Source of the DNA: an uncultured Sinobacteraceae bacterium
GTDB taxonomy: Bacteria > Pseudomonadota > Gammaproteobacteria > Steroidobacterales > Steroidobacteraceae
Direction: 5' to 3'
Assembly: GCA_937902995.1 (NCBI GenBank)
Contig: CALEKY010000167.1
Span: 1-27,742 of the forward strand
DNA: 27,742 bases
A program made the translations under genes and the position numbers. Of this stretch, positions 14,739 through 23,514 are shown in pieces. The notes beneath the pieces were generated by a model. It was not told where the DNA came from. It ran no database searches and was given only the letters and a program-made list of their open reading frames with translations. Within the stretch, counting starts at the first letter, position 1; each line of letters opens with the position of its first letter.

Positions 14739-16865
14739 TCAAGGCGGCGGAGCCGAACCGAGCGTCGGTCCGCCCGATTTGGTTGCCTCCACGAGTTGAC
14801 GAACCAGACGCGGCCAATCGACTTGCCGCGCACTTCCGATGACATCGATCCGCGGCAACCCCGCTCCTTTGACCAGGTAGTAGCCGCCGTGCGGCGCCGG
14901 CGCAATGCCGTCGATGTAACAAACCTCGTTCTCGAGACGACACGACAGGCCGAGCCGGTCGTAACGAAAGTCCTCGAAGAAGCGCAACAGACCGCTCGAC
15001 AAAGCCTGCGTAACGCCGGCACGTCCGCCGCCGATACTGCCGATATTCTCTACGGCGCGCTGGCTGATTCGATGTCGGGACCGATCGTTCGGCGGCGTGT
15101 AGAAACGCGCATCGAAGGCAATCGGCCGCCAGTTGAAGAGCTGCAGCCCGTCGATCTCTCCCGAGAGACGTCCGGTGATGCGACCGAACGAGAAGGCTTG
15201 CGTCACCAGCTCGAGGTCGAGGTTCTCGAAGGCGATGCTCGAAGAGAACCGCGGCCACGCGCCGAGCGCATCTTCCAAACGCAGGTCTCGAATCGAAATG
15301 CGTCCGTCGAACACTCGGCCCTCGAGCGTCGTGCCCAAGGTGACGACACCGTCCCGCATGCGCAATTGCGAAATGCTGCCGCCGAGCGTACCGCCGAATT
15401 CAGGCCAGCCGAATGCCCGGCACAGCTCCGTTACGCTGACGGGTTGAAGGCTGGCATCGACATCGACCGCCATCGTCGGTTGACCGAAATCGTCGACCCA
15501 AAGACGCTCGAGATCGATCCGCCCATCGAGCACCGGAATCTGCGCGGGCTCGAGCAGCCGAAAACTGCGGCCCGACGCTGCAAAACGTAGCTCCGACTCT
15601 CCGAAGGCGAGATTCAAGAGACTCCCGCCGCGCCATCGCAGAGATGAACGCTCCGAATCCGGCTGCGCTTCGCCGGTTGCATCGTGCCAGGCCACTGTGC
15701 CGTTCAAGCCGTGCACGACGAGCATGCGCGTGCCGTCGTCGATATCGATATCGTCGAGCTCCAGCACGAGTCGGCGCGGTGCATTGTTCTCGATGTGCAC
15801 CGTGCCTGCGGCGCGGCCCGACGTTGTCAACGAAGCGAAGGCACCGCCGAGTAGGAACGGTTGCAGATAACTCGTATAGGCACCAGGGAACTGCAGCGCT
15901 TGCACATCCACTCGAGCTTCGCGTACCAGCGGCTCATTGCCGAGAACGAGGCGGGCATTGCCGGTCGCACGCACGGCTTCGGCGTGATCGACGTCGAAAT
16001 GGCGCAGGACGATTTCGCCCGAAGCCAACCAGCTGCCCTCCGCACGAAGATCGAGCGGGTGCTGACCGAAATCGACGAAGATGGGCTCGACGTACGCCTG
16101 ACCGCTCGGCGCCCTTGCAGTCACATCGAACCGCCATTCCTCTGCGTCGCGCACGATCGTCGCCCGTACGTTCAGTGCTAGCGTATCGCTGGCGAGCGTG
16201 CCGTCTGCATTGTTCGCGCTCAGGTCGGTGAGCCGCGCTTCCAGCTCGAGACGCTCGGAAAATACGGCACCGACGGCTTCGAACGTTGCAGCAATGCGTC
16301 CGTTACCGGAGATATCCGGCAACGCAACTTTGAGCTCGCGCGCAAGATCGAGCACTTGCTCGAGCGCGACGTTGTCGAGCGTGCCGTTCAACCGCCAACC
16401 GCCTCTTGCGAACCGACCGCGTACGCGCGCAGCTCCGCCCGCGAACGACGAGGCACGCATGTCGACCTCGACTCGTTGCGCGGCACGATCGTAGGCGAGT
16501 CGTCCGCGCCATTGCTGCCGACCGCTGGGCATTACAACCGTCGCTGTTCCGTCGTTACAGACGAGGGTCGCTCCCAATTCGACCGAGCCGCAGGAAATGC
16601 GGACGTTCCGCAAGGTGTAATCGACCGAGACCAAGTGCGCACGCGCAATCGTGAGCTGCGCGTCGACGGTCGTGCCGAAGTTCGCATCGATCGCGATGCC
16701 CTCGAGCACCCAGCCTTCGCCCTCGATCCGCTCCACCTGCAGATGCGCGTGCTCGATGGCTCGCACGACGCCGATGCCGCCGAGTGCAAACAGCACGCTC
16801 GCCGCAATCTTTGCGCGGCGGGTCATGGAACGCATTGCGGGGGACGCTCGATAACCGGTGGACAT
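14739..16865 (-). CDS. ydbH: YdbH-like AsmA-family envelope phospholipid transport protein
   Basis: Very long beta-rich periplasmic protein anchored by one N-terminal membrane segment (about 19-36), 708 residues. In E. coli, YdbH acts with TamB and YhdP as a bridge that moves phospholipids from the inner to the outer membrane. Seen: repeated amphipathic beta-strand segments through most of the length (for example LDGRIDLERLWV, LGGSISQLRMRDG, GRLSGEIDGLQL), as expected of a hydrophobic-groove protein, and a C-terminal family region about 620-700 (RFFEDFRYDRLGLSC, GGYYLVKGAGLP). It is shorter than E. coli YdbH (879). The start is uncertain: ATG at 16865, 16835 or 16826, none with a good ribosome binding site. 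The adjoining ydbL-like gene strongly supports the assignment. Confidence 0.85.
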   Translation of the reverse strand: MSTGYRASPAMRSMTRRAKIAASVLFALGGIGVVRAIEHAHLQVERIEGEGWVLEGIAIDANFGTTVDAQLTIARAHLVSVDYTLRNVRISCGSVELGATLVCNDGTATVVMPSGRQQWRGRLAYDRAAQRVEVDMRASSFAGGAARVRGRFARGGWRLNGTLDNVALEQVLDLARELKVALPDISGNGRIAATFEAVGAVFSERLELEARLTDLSANNADGTLASDTLALNVRATIVRDAEEWRFDVTARAPSGQAYVEPIFVDFGQHPLDLRAEGSWLASGEIVLRHFDVDHAEAVRATGNARLVLGNEPLVREARVDVQALQFPGAYTSYLQPFLLGGAFASLTTSGRAAGTVHIENNAPRRLVLELDDIDIDDGTRMLVVHGLNGTVAWHDATGEAQPDSERSSLRWRGGSLLNLAFGESELRFAASGRSFRLLEPAQIPVLDGRIDLERLWVDDFGQPTMAVDVDASLQPVSVTELCRAFGWPEFGGTLGGSISQLRMRDGVVTLGTTLEGRVFDGRISIRDLRLEDALGAWPRFSSSIAFENLDLELVTQAFSFGRITGRLSGEIDGLQLFNWRPIAFDARFYTPPNDRSRHRISQRAVENIGSIGGGRAGVTQALSSGLLRFFEDFRYDRLGLSCRLENEVCYIDGIAPAPHGGYYLVKGAGLPRIDVIGSARQVDWPRLVRQLVEATKSGGPTLGSAPPP

Positions 16866-17006
16866 TTCACCCGATCATGACGTGCCGACGTCGCGCCCGC
16901 CAAGCGAGCCGGAACCCAAACGCACCATAGGAGTTTTTCTGTCGACCGGACGTTCGCTTTGAGCGCGATCGGTCGTACTCTATTGCAGTCGCCCCCGACT
17001 TCAGGC

Positions 17007-17885
17007 ATGCGCTACGTCAACCAGCACCCTTGGCGCAATTCGATGGCCGTTGCCGTCGTGTTGCTGTGTTTGTTGGTGTCCGGTTGTTCGGCGCGCTTCA
17101 TTTATAACCGGCTCGACACGGCGGCGACCTGGTATTTCCAGAGCTTGGTTTCGTTGAACGATGCGCAGCGCTCGGAGCTGCGAGCATGGCTCGAACGAAC
17201 GCTCGCGTGGCATCGCGAGAGCGAGCTCCAGCGGTATGCCGCATTCGTCCAAGACGTGTCGTCGGCCGTGAGGCAGCCCGCGTCCCCCACGACCTACGCA
17301 TCCATTCGCGAGCGATTCCAAGGATTGCTCGATACACTGATTCAGAAGACCGCACCCGAGGCGTCGCAGCTCTTGCTGCGACTGTCGCCCGAGCAGGTCG
17401 ATGAGCTGCTTGCGAATCTCGAAAAACGCACGCGCAAATCGACCGCCGAGAGCGCCGAGGCGGTCGCGAACGGCACGTGGCAGACCAAGCAAACCAAGAA
17501 CATCGTTCGGCAGGTCAAGCGGTGGACGGGCAGCATCACGCCCGAGCAAACGCGGATCATCGCTGCGGCGGTTTCGGAGCTCGAACCTACGTACGAAGAT
17601 TGGGCCGAAAGCCAAGAGGCTTGGCGCGCTGCACTGCGCCAGGCGCTCGCCAGCGCGCGCACTGAAGCCGACGACGAGCCGGCGCAACGCGTGCTCGAGG
17701 TGCTGCGCGATACGAACCGATACTGGACCGCAAATTACACGGCAAAGGTCGCCCGCAACGGCGAGCGATACGAACGCCTGATCCTCGAGCTCGATGCAAC
17801 CCTGTCGCCGAAACAGCGCGAGCACTTGCGCCGCGAGCTGAATCAGCTGGCCGATACGCTCAACCGGCTCGCGCGACACTCATAG
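17007..17885 (+). CDS. DUF6279-type lipoprotein, function unknown
   Basis: Predicted lipoprotein of 292 residues. The signal peptide ends in VSGC (Cys27). The mature protein is all-helical and charged, starting ARFIYNRLDTAATWYF, a signature of this family, followed by LNDAQRSELRAWLERTLAWH and repeated helical segments rich in Glu/Arg (for example LSPEQVDELLANLEKRTR, LSPKQREHLRRELNQLADTL). There is no catalytic motif. I placed the start at the ATG at 17007; an ATG at 17043 would give a shorter but functional signal sequence, and a TTG at 16959 is less likely. It diverges from ydbH and precedes the methyltransferase-like lipoprotein by 73 bases; the three could share an envelope role, which is only a guess by position. 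Confidence 0.75.
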   Translation: MRYVNQHPWRNSMAVAVVLLCLLVSGCSARFIYNRLDTAATWYFQSLVSLNDAQRSELRAWLERTLAWHRESELQRYAAFVQDVSSAVRQPASPTTYASIRERFQGLLDTLIQKTAPEASQLLLRLSPEQVDELLANLEKRTRKSTAESAEAVANGTWQTKQTKNIVRQVKRWTGSITPEQTRIIAAAVSELEPTYEDWAESQEAWRAALRQALASARTEADDEPAQRVLEVLRDTNRYWTANYTAKVARNGERYERLILELDATLSPKQREHLRRELNQLADTLNRLARHS

Positions 17886-17958
17886 CCATCGTTGCGGCTT
17901 GCGAGAATTCTCGAAGCCGATACGATCGCACGGCGTTCTCAACAAGAAGGTATCCGCG

Positions 17959-18789
17959 ATGAACCCGCTTCGCTTGCTGCTCATTGGCGTCGTTGCAACC
18001 CTCGCTTTGCCTGCGTGCAAGCGCACGGAGACGCCGACGGCGCCTGCGGCATCCGATCAGGCTGCCGAGTCAGAACCCGCGGCGACTGGCGTCGCCGACG
18101 TTGCCGCCATCGATGCAGCGCTCGCAAACCCGGCCCGCTTTCCCGGCGACCGCGAGCAAGACGAAACCCGCAAGTCCAAAGAACTGCTCGTATTCCTCGG
18201 TGCACGCCCCGGCATGCACGTGATCGACTATTTTTCGGCTGGCGGCTTCAATACGGAGCTGTTGTCTCTGGTCGTGGGACCCGAAGGGCGCGTCATCGCC
18301 TACAACAACGAGCCCTATGCCAAGTTCTCCGGCTCGAAACCGCAAGAACGCTTCGGCAACGATCGTCTGCCGAACGTGGAGCAAATCACTGCCCCGCCCG
18401 AAGAACTGTCGCTGCCCGACGAATCGCTCGATGCAGCGTTGTTCGTCCTCTCGTATCACGACCTGCACTGGCGTTCGAAAGACGGTAGTTGGCCGCAAAC
18501 CGATCCCGCCGCGGCGCTCGCCCGTCTCGTGCCGGCGCTGAAACGAGGTGCCGTGGTTGTCGTCGTCGATCACGTCGCCAACCCCGGCGGCGACACGGGC
18601 GAAATCGTCGATACGCTGCATCGTATCGATCCGGAAATCATCAAACGCGACTTCGAGGCCGCCGGACTCACGTTCGAGTCCGAGGCGAACTTCCTGCGCA
18701 ACCCGCAGGACGACCACACGAAACAGGTCTTCGACGCATCGATCCGCGGCAAGACCGATCGGGTCGTGATGCGATTCGTGAAGAAGTGA
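17959..18789 (+). CDS. Lipoprotein with class I SAM-methyltransferase fold
   Basis: Predicted to be exported: signal peptide with lipobox LPAC (Cys20), then a Pro/Ala/Thr-rich linker (about 25-50), then a Rossmann-type methyltransferase domain (about 70-270) of the COG4798 kind. Motif I reads HVIDYFSAGGFNTELL (87-102) instead of the usual acidic-x-Gly-x-Gly-x-Gly, and the segment FVLSYHDLHW resembles the post-II region. 276 residues. The ATG at 17959 has AGAAGG 8 bases upstream. SAM is a cytosolic cofactor, so an outer-membrane or periplasmic methyltransferase is odd; it may bind another ligand. Not obviously coupled to its neighbours, although it follows the DUF6279 lipoprotein on the same strand. 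It is convergent with the EF-G-like gene. Confidence 0.8.
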   Translation: MNPLRLLLIGVVATLALPACKRTETPTAPAASDQAAESEPAATGVADVAAIDAALANPARFPGDREQDETRKSKELLVFLGARPGMHVIDYFSAGGFNTELLSLVVGPEGRVIAYNNEPYAKFSGSKPQERFGNDRLPNVEQITAPPEELSLPDESLDAALFVLSYHDLHWRSKDGSWPQTDPAAALARLVPALKRGAVVVVVDHVANPGGDTGEIVDTLHRIDPEIIKRDFEAAGLTFESEANFLRNPQDDHTKQVFDASIRGKTDRVVMRFVKK

Positions 18790-18852
18790 CCGCGGGCGAG
18801 ATCGGCGAAGGTTTGCTCGAGGTTGCGCGCGGCGAAGTTCCTTTGAGTCAGC

Positions 18853-20898
18853 TCACTCTTCAGCGACTCGCTTGAATCTCGCCGTCAGCTCCTGCTGTTT
18901 CCTCGGCGGCACGGGATCGTAATGGCTGAGATCCATCGTGTACGTGCCCTCGCCGCCGGTGAGCGACTTCAATCTCGCTTGATAATCGGTGAGCTCGGAA
19001 AGCGGCACGAGCGCAGTCAAGCGCGTTCGGTGTCCGGGCAGCGAGTGGTTCTCGCTGATTCGGCCGCGGCGCGTGGCGAGATCGCCGGTGATATCGCCGG
19101 TGCAGTTCGCAGGTGCCGTGATCTCGACACGCACGATGGGCTCGAGCACGATCGGCGCTGCCGCTTCGATCGCATTCAGGAATGCGCGCCGACCCGCCGA
19201 GACGAATGCCACCTCTTTCGAATCGACGGGATGATGTTTGCCGTCGTAGACGATGACACGCACGTCCTGCACGGGAAAGCCCGCAATTGCACCTTCGTGC
19301 AGCACTTGCCGAACGCCTTTCTCCACCGCCGGAATGAATTGCGAAGGAATCGCACCGCCGACGACCTCGTCGACGAACTCGAATCCGGCGCCGCGCGGCA
19401 GCGGCTCGATGCGTAGATAGACTTCGCCGAACTGGCCTGCGCCGCCGGTTTGTTTCTTGTGGCGATGATGGCCCTCGGCCGGCCGCGTGATCGTTTCCCG
19501 ATACGGAATGCTCGGCGGATGCGTCTTGCATTTCACGCCGTAGCGCTCGGTCATGCGCTCCAACATGACGCGCAGGTGCAGCTCACCCAACCCGTAGAGC
19601 ACGGTTTCGTTCAATCCGGCGTGATGCTCGAGGCGCACACACGGGTCCTCTGCGACGAGTTTGTGAAGCGCATCCGAAAGTTTTTGTTCATCGCCGCGCC
19701 GTTCCGGCTCGATCGCCACGCCCGCCATCGCCGGCGGAAACGCGATCGATTTCAAGTGATAGTGATCCTCGTCGTGCGAATCGTGCACGACGGCATCGAA
19801 ATGCAGCTCATCGACTTTGGCGATCGCGCAGATATCGCCGGGAATGGCATACGGGATCTCGTGATGATCCTTGCCTTGCATGCGATACAGATGCGCGACC
19901 TTGAACGCGCGCCGCCCGTCGCCGACGAACAATTGCGAGCCCGGCCGAATCGTCCCCTGATGCACGCGCATGATCCCCATCTTGCCGACGAACGGATCGA
20001 TGCTGACCTTGAACACATGGGCGAGCACGTGCCGGTCCGGGTCGGGCACGACTTTGACGCGTTCGGCATCCGGGCCTTCGCCTTTCAGGAACGGCGGCGG
20101 ATTGCCTTCGGTCGGATTCGGCATCAATCGCGCGAAAATCTCGAGCAGCTCGGGGATGCCTGCGCCGGTCTCTGCCGAGACGAAGCACACGGGCACCAGA
20201 TGGCCTTCGCGTAAGGCGCATTCGAACGGATCGTGCAGTTGATCCGCGGACAGCGCTTCGCCCTGCTCGAGATAGAGCGCCATCAACTTCTCGTCCAGCT
20301 CGACGACCTGATCGATGATCTCGGTGTGCGCCTGCTCGACGGAGGAGAAGTCCGGCCGTTCGTTCCCAGGGTTGAAGAAACAATCGACGACACCCCGGCC
20401 CGAATCCCGCGGCAGGTTGAGCGGCAAGCATTCGCGTCCGAACGTTTCCTTGATCTCCGCAAGGAGCTGTTCGCAGCGCGCGTCGCGGCTGTCGATCTTG
20501 TTGACGATGAGGAGCCGGCAGAGCTCGCGATCGCGCGCGAAGTCCATCATGCGTTGCGTCATCGGCTCGATGCCGCTCGTTGCGTTCACGACGATGGCCG
20601 CGGTTTCGACGGCTTCGAGCACGCTGAACGAGCGCCCGACGAAATCAGGGTATCCCGGAGTATCGATCAGATTGATCTCGCAGCCGTGACTCTGAAAATG
20701 CACGAGCGCGGCGTCGATGGAATGTCCGAGGGCGTGCTCCTGGGGATCGAAATCGCATGTCGTCGTGCCGCGCTCGATACTGCCCTTCGAACGGATTGCG
20801 CCGGACTGGGCGAGCAAGGCTTCGGCCAGCGAAGTCTTGCCCGCCCCGGCGTGTCCCACCAAGGCGAGATTCCGGATATTCGCGGTCGTATACGCCAT
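18853..20898 (-). CDS. Elongation factor G-like GTPase (EF-G paralogue)
   Basis: Translational GTPase of 681 residues with EF-G domain order: G domain (about 1-270), domain II (about 300-385), then III, IV and V. Seen: P-loop GHAGAGKTS (15-23), G3 DTPGYPDF (79-86) and G4 NKID (133-136). In ordinary EF-G the G3 motif is DTPGHVDF; here the catalytic histidine is Tyr83, as in the accessory EF-G-like proteins, so GTP hydrolysis or its timing probably differs. The tail includes the domain IV loop GGAIPSQFIPAVEKG. The ATG at 20898 (MAYTTANIRN) has AGGTGG close upstream; an in-frame ATG at 20958 adds unconserved residues. Not in a str operon context, which supports an accessory factor. Exact role in translation or stress unknown. 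Confidence 0.92.
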   Translation of the reverse strand: MAYTTANIRNLALVGHAGAGKTSLAEALLAQSGAIRSKGSIERGTTTCDFDPQEHALGHSIDAALVHFQSHGCEINLIDTPGYPDFVGRSFSVLEAVETAAIVVNATSGIEPMTQRMMDFARDRELCRLLIVNKIDSRDARCEQLLAEIKETFGRECLPLNLPRDSGRGVVDCFFNPGNERPDFSSVEQAHTEIIDQVVELDEKLMALYLEQGEALSADQLHDPFECALREGHLVPVCFVSAETGAGIPELLEIFARLMPNPTEGNPPPFLKGEGPDAERVKVVPDPDRHVLAHVFKVSIDPFVGKMGIMRVHQGTIRPGSQLFVGDGRRAFKVAHLYRMQGKDHHEIPYAIPGDICAIAKVDELHFDAVVHDSHDEDHYHLKSIAFPPAMAGVAIEPERRGDEQKLSDALHKLVAEDPCVRLEHHAGLNETVLYGLGELHLRVMLERMTERYGVKCKTHPPSIPYRETITRPAEGHHRHKKQTGGAGQFGEVYLRIEPLPRGAGFEFVDEVVGGAIPSQFIPAVEKGVRQVLHEGAIAGFPVQDVRVIVYDGKHHPVDSKEVAFVSAGRRAFLNAIEAAAPIVLEPIVRVEITAPANCTGDITGDLATRRGRISENHSLPGHRTRLTALVPLSELTDYQARLKSLTGGEGTYTMDLSHYDPVPPRKQQELTARFKRVAEE

Positions 20899-21076
20899 GC
20901 CCACCTCACGCGCTCGAAGCGAACGGCTCGAGGGAGCGTCCGAGGATACTCCCCGCATGACGGTGCGCCGCTAGCGGATTTACGCAAAGCAGTCGCTTGC
21001 ACCCTGCGGCTGCTGACGCTGTCGCCTGCGTTCCGCTACCCTATCGGTCCTGGCCTGACGCTTGAACGATAACGAC

Positions 21077-22438
21077 ATGTCTGGAAAACGCGCTCTCATC
21101 GTCGATGATTCGCGCTCCGCGCGGGTGATCTTGAGCCGCATGCTCGAAAGTTATGGGCTCAATGTCGATGCGGTCGAATCGGCCGAGCAGGCGCTCGAGT
21201 ACCTCAAGGAAACCAAACCGGACGTCGTCTTCATGGACCATCTCATGCCCGGCATGGATGGATTCCAAGCGATTCAAGCGATCAAGAGCAATCCGCAGAC
21301 CGCCACCATTCCGGTGATGATGTACACCTCGCAGGAAGGCGAGCTGTACTTGAGCCAGGCTCGCGCGCTCGGGGCCGTCGGTGTGTTGCCGAAGACGGTG
21401 AAACAGACCGAGCTTTCGCGCGTGCTGTATCAACTGCGACTATTGCCGGAACGACGCGATCCGCGCATCGTCGTGGCGACGCCCGAAACAACTCAGGCAA
21501 CAGCATCGGTCAAAGAAACTCCAGCTCAAATCAGAGAGGCTGTGTCGGTCGCTGTCGATCCGCCGCCGAAGCTTGCGGTCGGCGAAATCGAAACCGCCAT
21601 CCGGCACGCGATCGGTCCGGCACTCGAAGAACAAAATGCCGAGATCAAGCGCTTCGTGTCCGCGAGCTTGGACACCTTCGCTCGCAAGCTCCAGGCCGAC
21701 TTGAGTCCGCCGCCCGTCGAAGTCCCGCCGCCTCCTGCACCCCAACCTGCAACGATGCGCTGGCCGCTCGCGGCCGCGATCGCAGCAATCGCCTTGGTGC
21801 CGACGATCGTGCTCGGCGTGCTGTACACGCGTACGTTGCAGCTCACGACGCAAATGACCGAAACGAATGCGAGGCTCGCCGCGCTCGTCGAAGAGCAGCA
21901 GTCGCAGCTTGCGACCTTGCAAGCAAGCGTGCAGCGAACTGCGGCACGCGAGAACGCCGCGGAGGCGACCGCGAACGACATCGTGGAATCGGAACCGGTG
22001 CCTTACGGCGAAGCGCCGCTTGCCGGTTCGCGCCTCGATCGCTTGCGCGATCTCGTGGGAAGACTCCGCGCGCAAGGATTCCAAGGTCGCGTGCGCGTGA
22101 CGACCTACGTCGGCGACTTCTGCCTCACCGGCAACGGCATCGAGGGTTACTCGATCGCCGCCGACGACCTGCCGATGAAACGCTGCGACCATGTCGGCAA
22201 TCCGTTCGACGACAGCTTGACGCCGGCGCAACGCCAGTCGCTCGCATTCGCCAATCTGGTCGCGACGATCAAACAACAGACCGGCGATGCGTTGGCGATC
22301 GAGGTCGCGCACGTCGGCCGACGTCCGGCCGTGCCGTATCCGGAAGGCGACCAGCGTAGCAACGCCACCGCCGGCGAGTGGAACCGCATCGCCGCACAGA
22401 ACAACCGCGTCGAATTCGTCGCCATCCCGACAACGTAA
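21077..22438 (+). CDS. Receiver domain fused to a membrane anchor and periplasmic domain
   Basis: 453 residues in four parts. Residues 1-125 form a CheY-like receiver with Asp10, Asp11, phospho-acceptor Asp54, Thr84 and Lys106 all present. Residues 130-228 are a linker with a Pro-rich end (PPPVEVPPPPAPQP). A single membrane segment lies about 229-251. Beyond it is a coiled-coil-like stretch (about 253-300, Thr/Gln/Glu-rich) and a C-terminal domain (about 318-453) with two cysteines (349 and 370) that could form a disulfide, ending AAQNNRVEFVAIP, faintly like an OmpA-type C-terminus. So the receiver would be cytosolic and the end periplasmic. No output DNA-binding or enzymatic domain is seen. 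The ATG at 21077 is preferred over a TTG at 21062. The next gene starts 4 bases after the stop, so they are cotranscribed. Confidence 0.8.
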   Translation: MSGKRALIVDDSRSARVILSRMLESYGLNVDAVESAEQALEYLKETKPDVVFMDHLMPGMDGFQAIQAIKSNPQTATIPVMMYTSQEGELYLSQARALGAVGVLPKTVKQTELSRVLYQLRLLPERRDPRIVVATPETTQATASVKETPAQIREAVSVAVDPPPKLAVGEIETAIRHAIGPALEEQNAEIKRFVSASLDTFARKLQADLSPPPVEVPPPPAPQPATMRWPLAAAIAAIALVPTIVLGVLYTRTLQLTTQMTETNARLAALVEEQQSQLATLQASVQRTAARENAAEATANDIVESEPVPYGEAPLAGSRLDRLRDLVGRLRAQGFQGRVRVTTYVGDFCLTGNGIEGYSIAADDLPMKRCDHVGNPFDDSLTPAQRQSLAFANLVATIKQQTGDALAIEVAHVGRRPAVPYPEGDQRSNATAGEWNRIAAQNNRVEFVAIPTT

Positions 22439-22442
22439 AGCC

Positions 22443-23501
22443 ATGCAATCCTGGTTGCTCTACGGGGCAAACGGTTACACGGGAGAATTGATCGCTCGCG
22501 AAGCCGTGCGGCGCGGGATGAAACCGACGCTCGCCGGACGCTCGAAGGAAAAGATCGCCAAGCTCGCCGACGAGCTCGGCTGCGACAGAGCCGTATTCGA
22601 TCTCGACGATCACACCTCGCTCGTACGCGCGCTCGAAAACAAGCGTGCGGTCTTGCATTGCGCGGGGCCCTTCACGCACACGGCCCGCTCGATGATGCAG
22701 GCGTGCCTTGCGACGCACGTGCACTATTTCGACATCACGGGCGAAATCGAAGTGTTCGAGCTGGCGCACAGCGTCCACGAGAAAGCGCAGCGCTCGGGAA
22801 TCGTGTTGTGCCCCGGCGTCGGGTTCGATGTCGTGCCGACGGATTGTCTTGCGCTCAAGCTCAAGCTCGAAATGCCCAATGCAACGCATCTTGCGCTCGG
22901 CTTCGAATCGCATGCAGGACTGTCGAAGGGCACGGCGAAAACGTCCATCGAAGGCGCCGGCATGGGCGGATGCGTCAGGCGTGACGGCCAGCTCACGAGA
23001 ATTCCGCTCGGCTCGCAGGTGCGCAAGATCGATTTCGGTGCCGGCGAGCGCACGGCCGTTGCGATTCCCTGGGGCGACGTTGCAACGGCGTTCTATACGA
23101 CCGGCATTCCGAACATCGAGGTGTACGTCGCAAGCTCGCCGCGCACGATCGCCCAAATGCGCAGGGTGGACTTGCTGGCCCCGTTGCTGAGGCAGCGTTG
23201 GATGAAAGCGATCTTGAAAGCCGCTGCGAATCGTCGCGTGCGCCCGCCGACACAAGCCGAGCGGGACAACAATCCGGTATTCGTCTGGGGCGAGGTACGT
23301 AATGCTGCCGGCGAGATTCTCACAGCGCGAATGAAGACCGCCAACGGTTATTCGTTCACCGTCGAATCGGCGCTCGGCATTCTGTCGGAAGTCCTCGCAG
23401 GCGATCCAGGCTCCGGCTACACCACGCCAGCCATGCTCATGGGTCCGGACTTCGCCTCGAAGCTGCCGGGATCCAGCGAAATCCAACTGACGCGCGCGTG
23501 A
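22443..23501 (+). CDS. Trans-acting enoyl reductase / saccharopine dehydrogenase-like oxidoreductase
   Basis: NAD(P)-dependent Rossmann protein of 352 residues. The N-terminal dinucleotide motif GANGYTGELIA is at 8-18, followed by RSKEKIAKLADELG, and AGPFTHTARSMMQACL is the typical segment of this family. A substrate domain follows (GFDVVPTDCLALKLK, SKGTAKTSIEGAGMGG). Relatives include the mycobacterial trans-acting enoyl reductase of phenolic glycolipid synthesis and many uncharacterised bacterial enzymes; the substrate here cannot be told. It sits between a membrane receiver protein (4-base gap) and a YheT-like hydrolase (13-base gap), so the three genes form one probable operon. No polyketide synthase is present in the window, so a lipid-tailoring role is speculation. 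Confidence 0.87.
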   Translation: MQSWLLYGANGYTGELIAREAVRRGMKPTLAGRSKEKIAKLADELGCDRAVFDLDDHTSLVRALENKRAVLHCAGPFTHTARSMMQACLATHVHYFDITGEIEVFELAHSVHEKAQRSGIVLCPGVGFDVVPTDCLALKLKLEMPNATHLALGFESHAGLSKGTAKTSIEGAGMGGCVRRDGQLTRIPLGSQVRKIDFGAGERTAVAIPWGDVATAFYTTGIPNIEVYVASSPRTIAQMRRVDLLAPLLRQRWMKAILKAAANRRVRPPTQAERDNNPVFVWGEVRNAAGEILTARMKTANGYSFTVESALGILSEVLAGDPGSGYTTPAMLMGPDFASKLPGSSEIQLTRA

Positions 23502-23514
23502 TAAAGTCCGCTCG

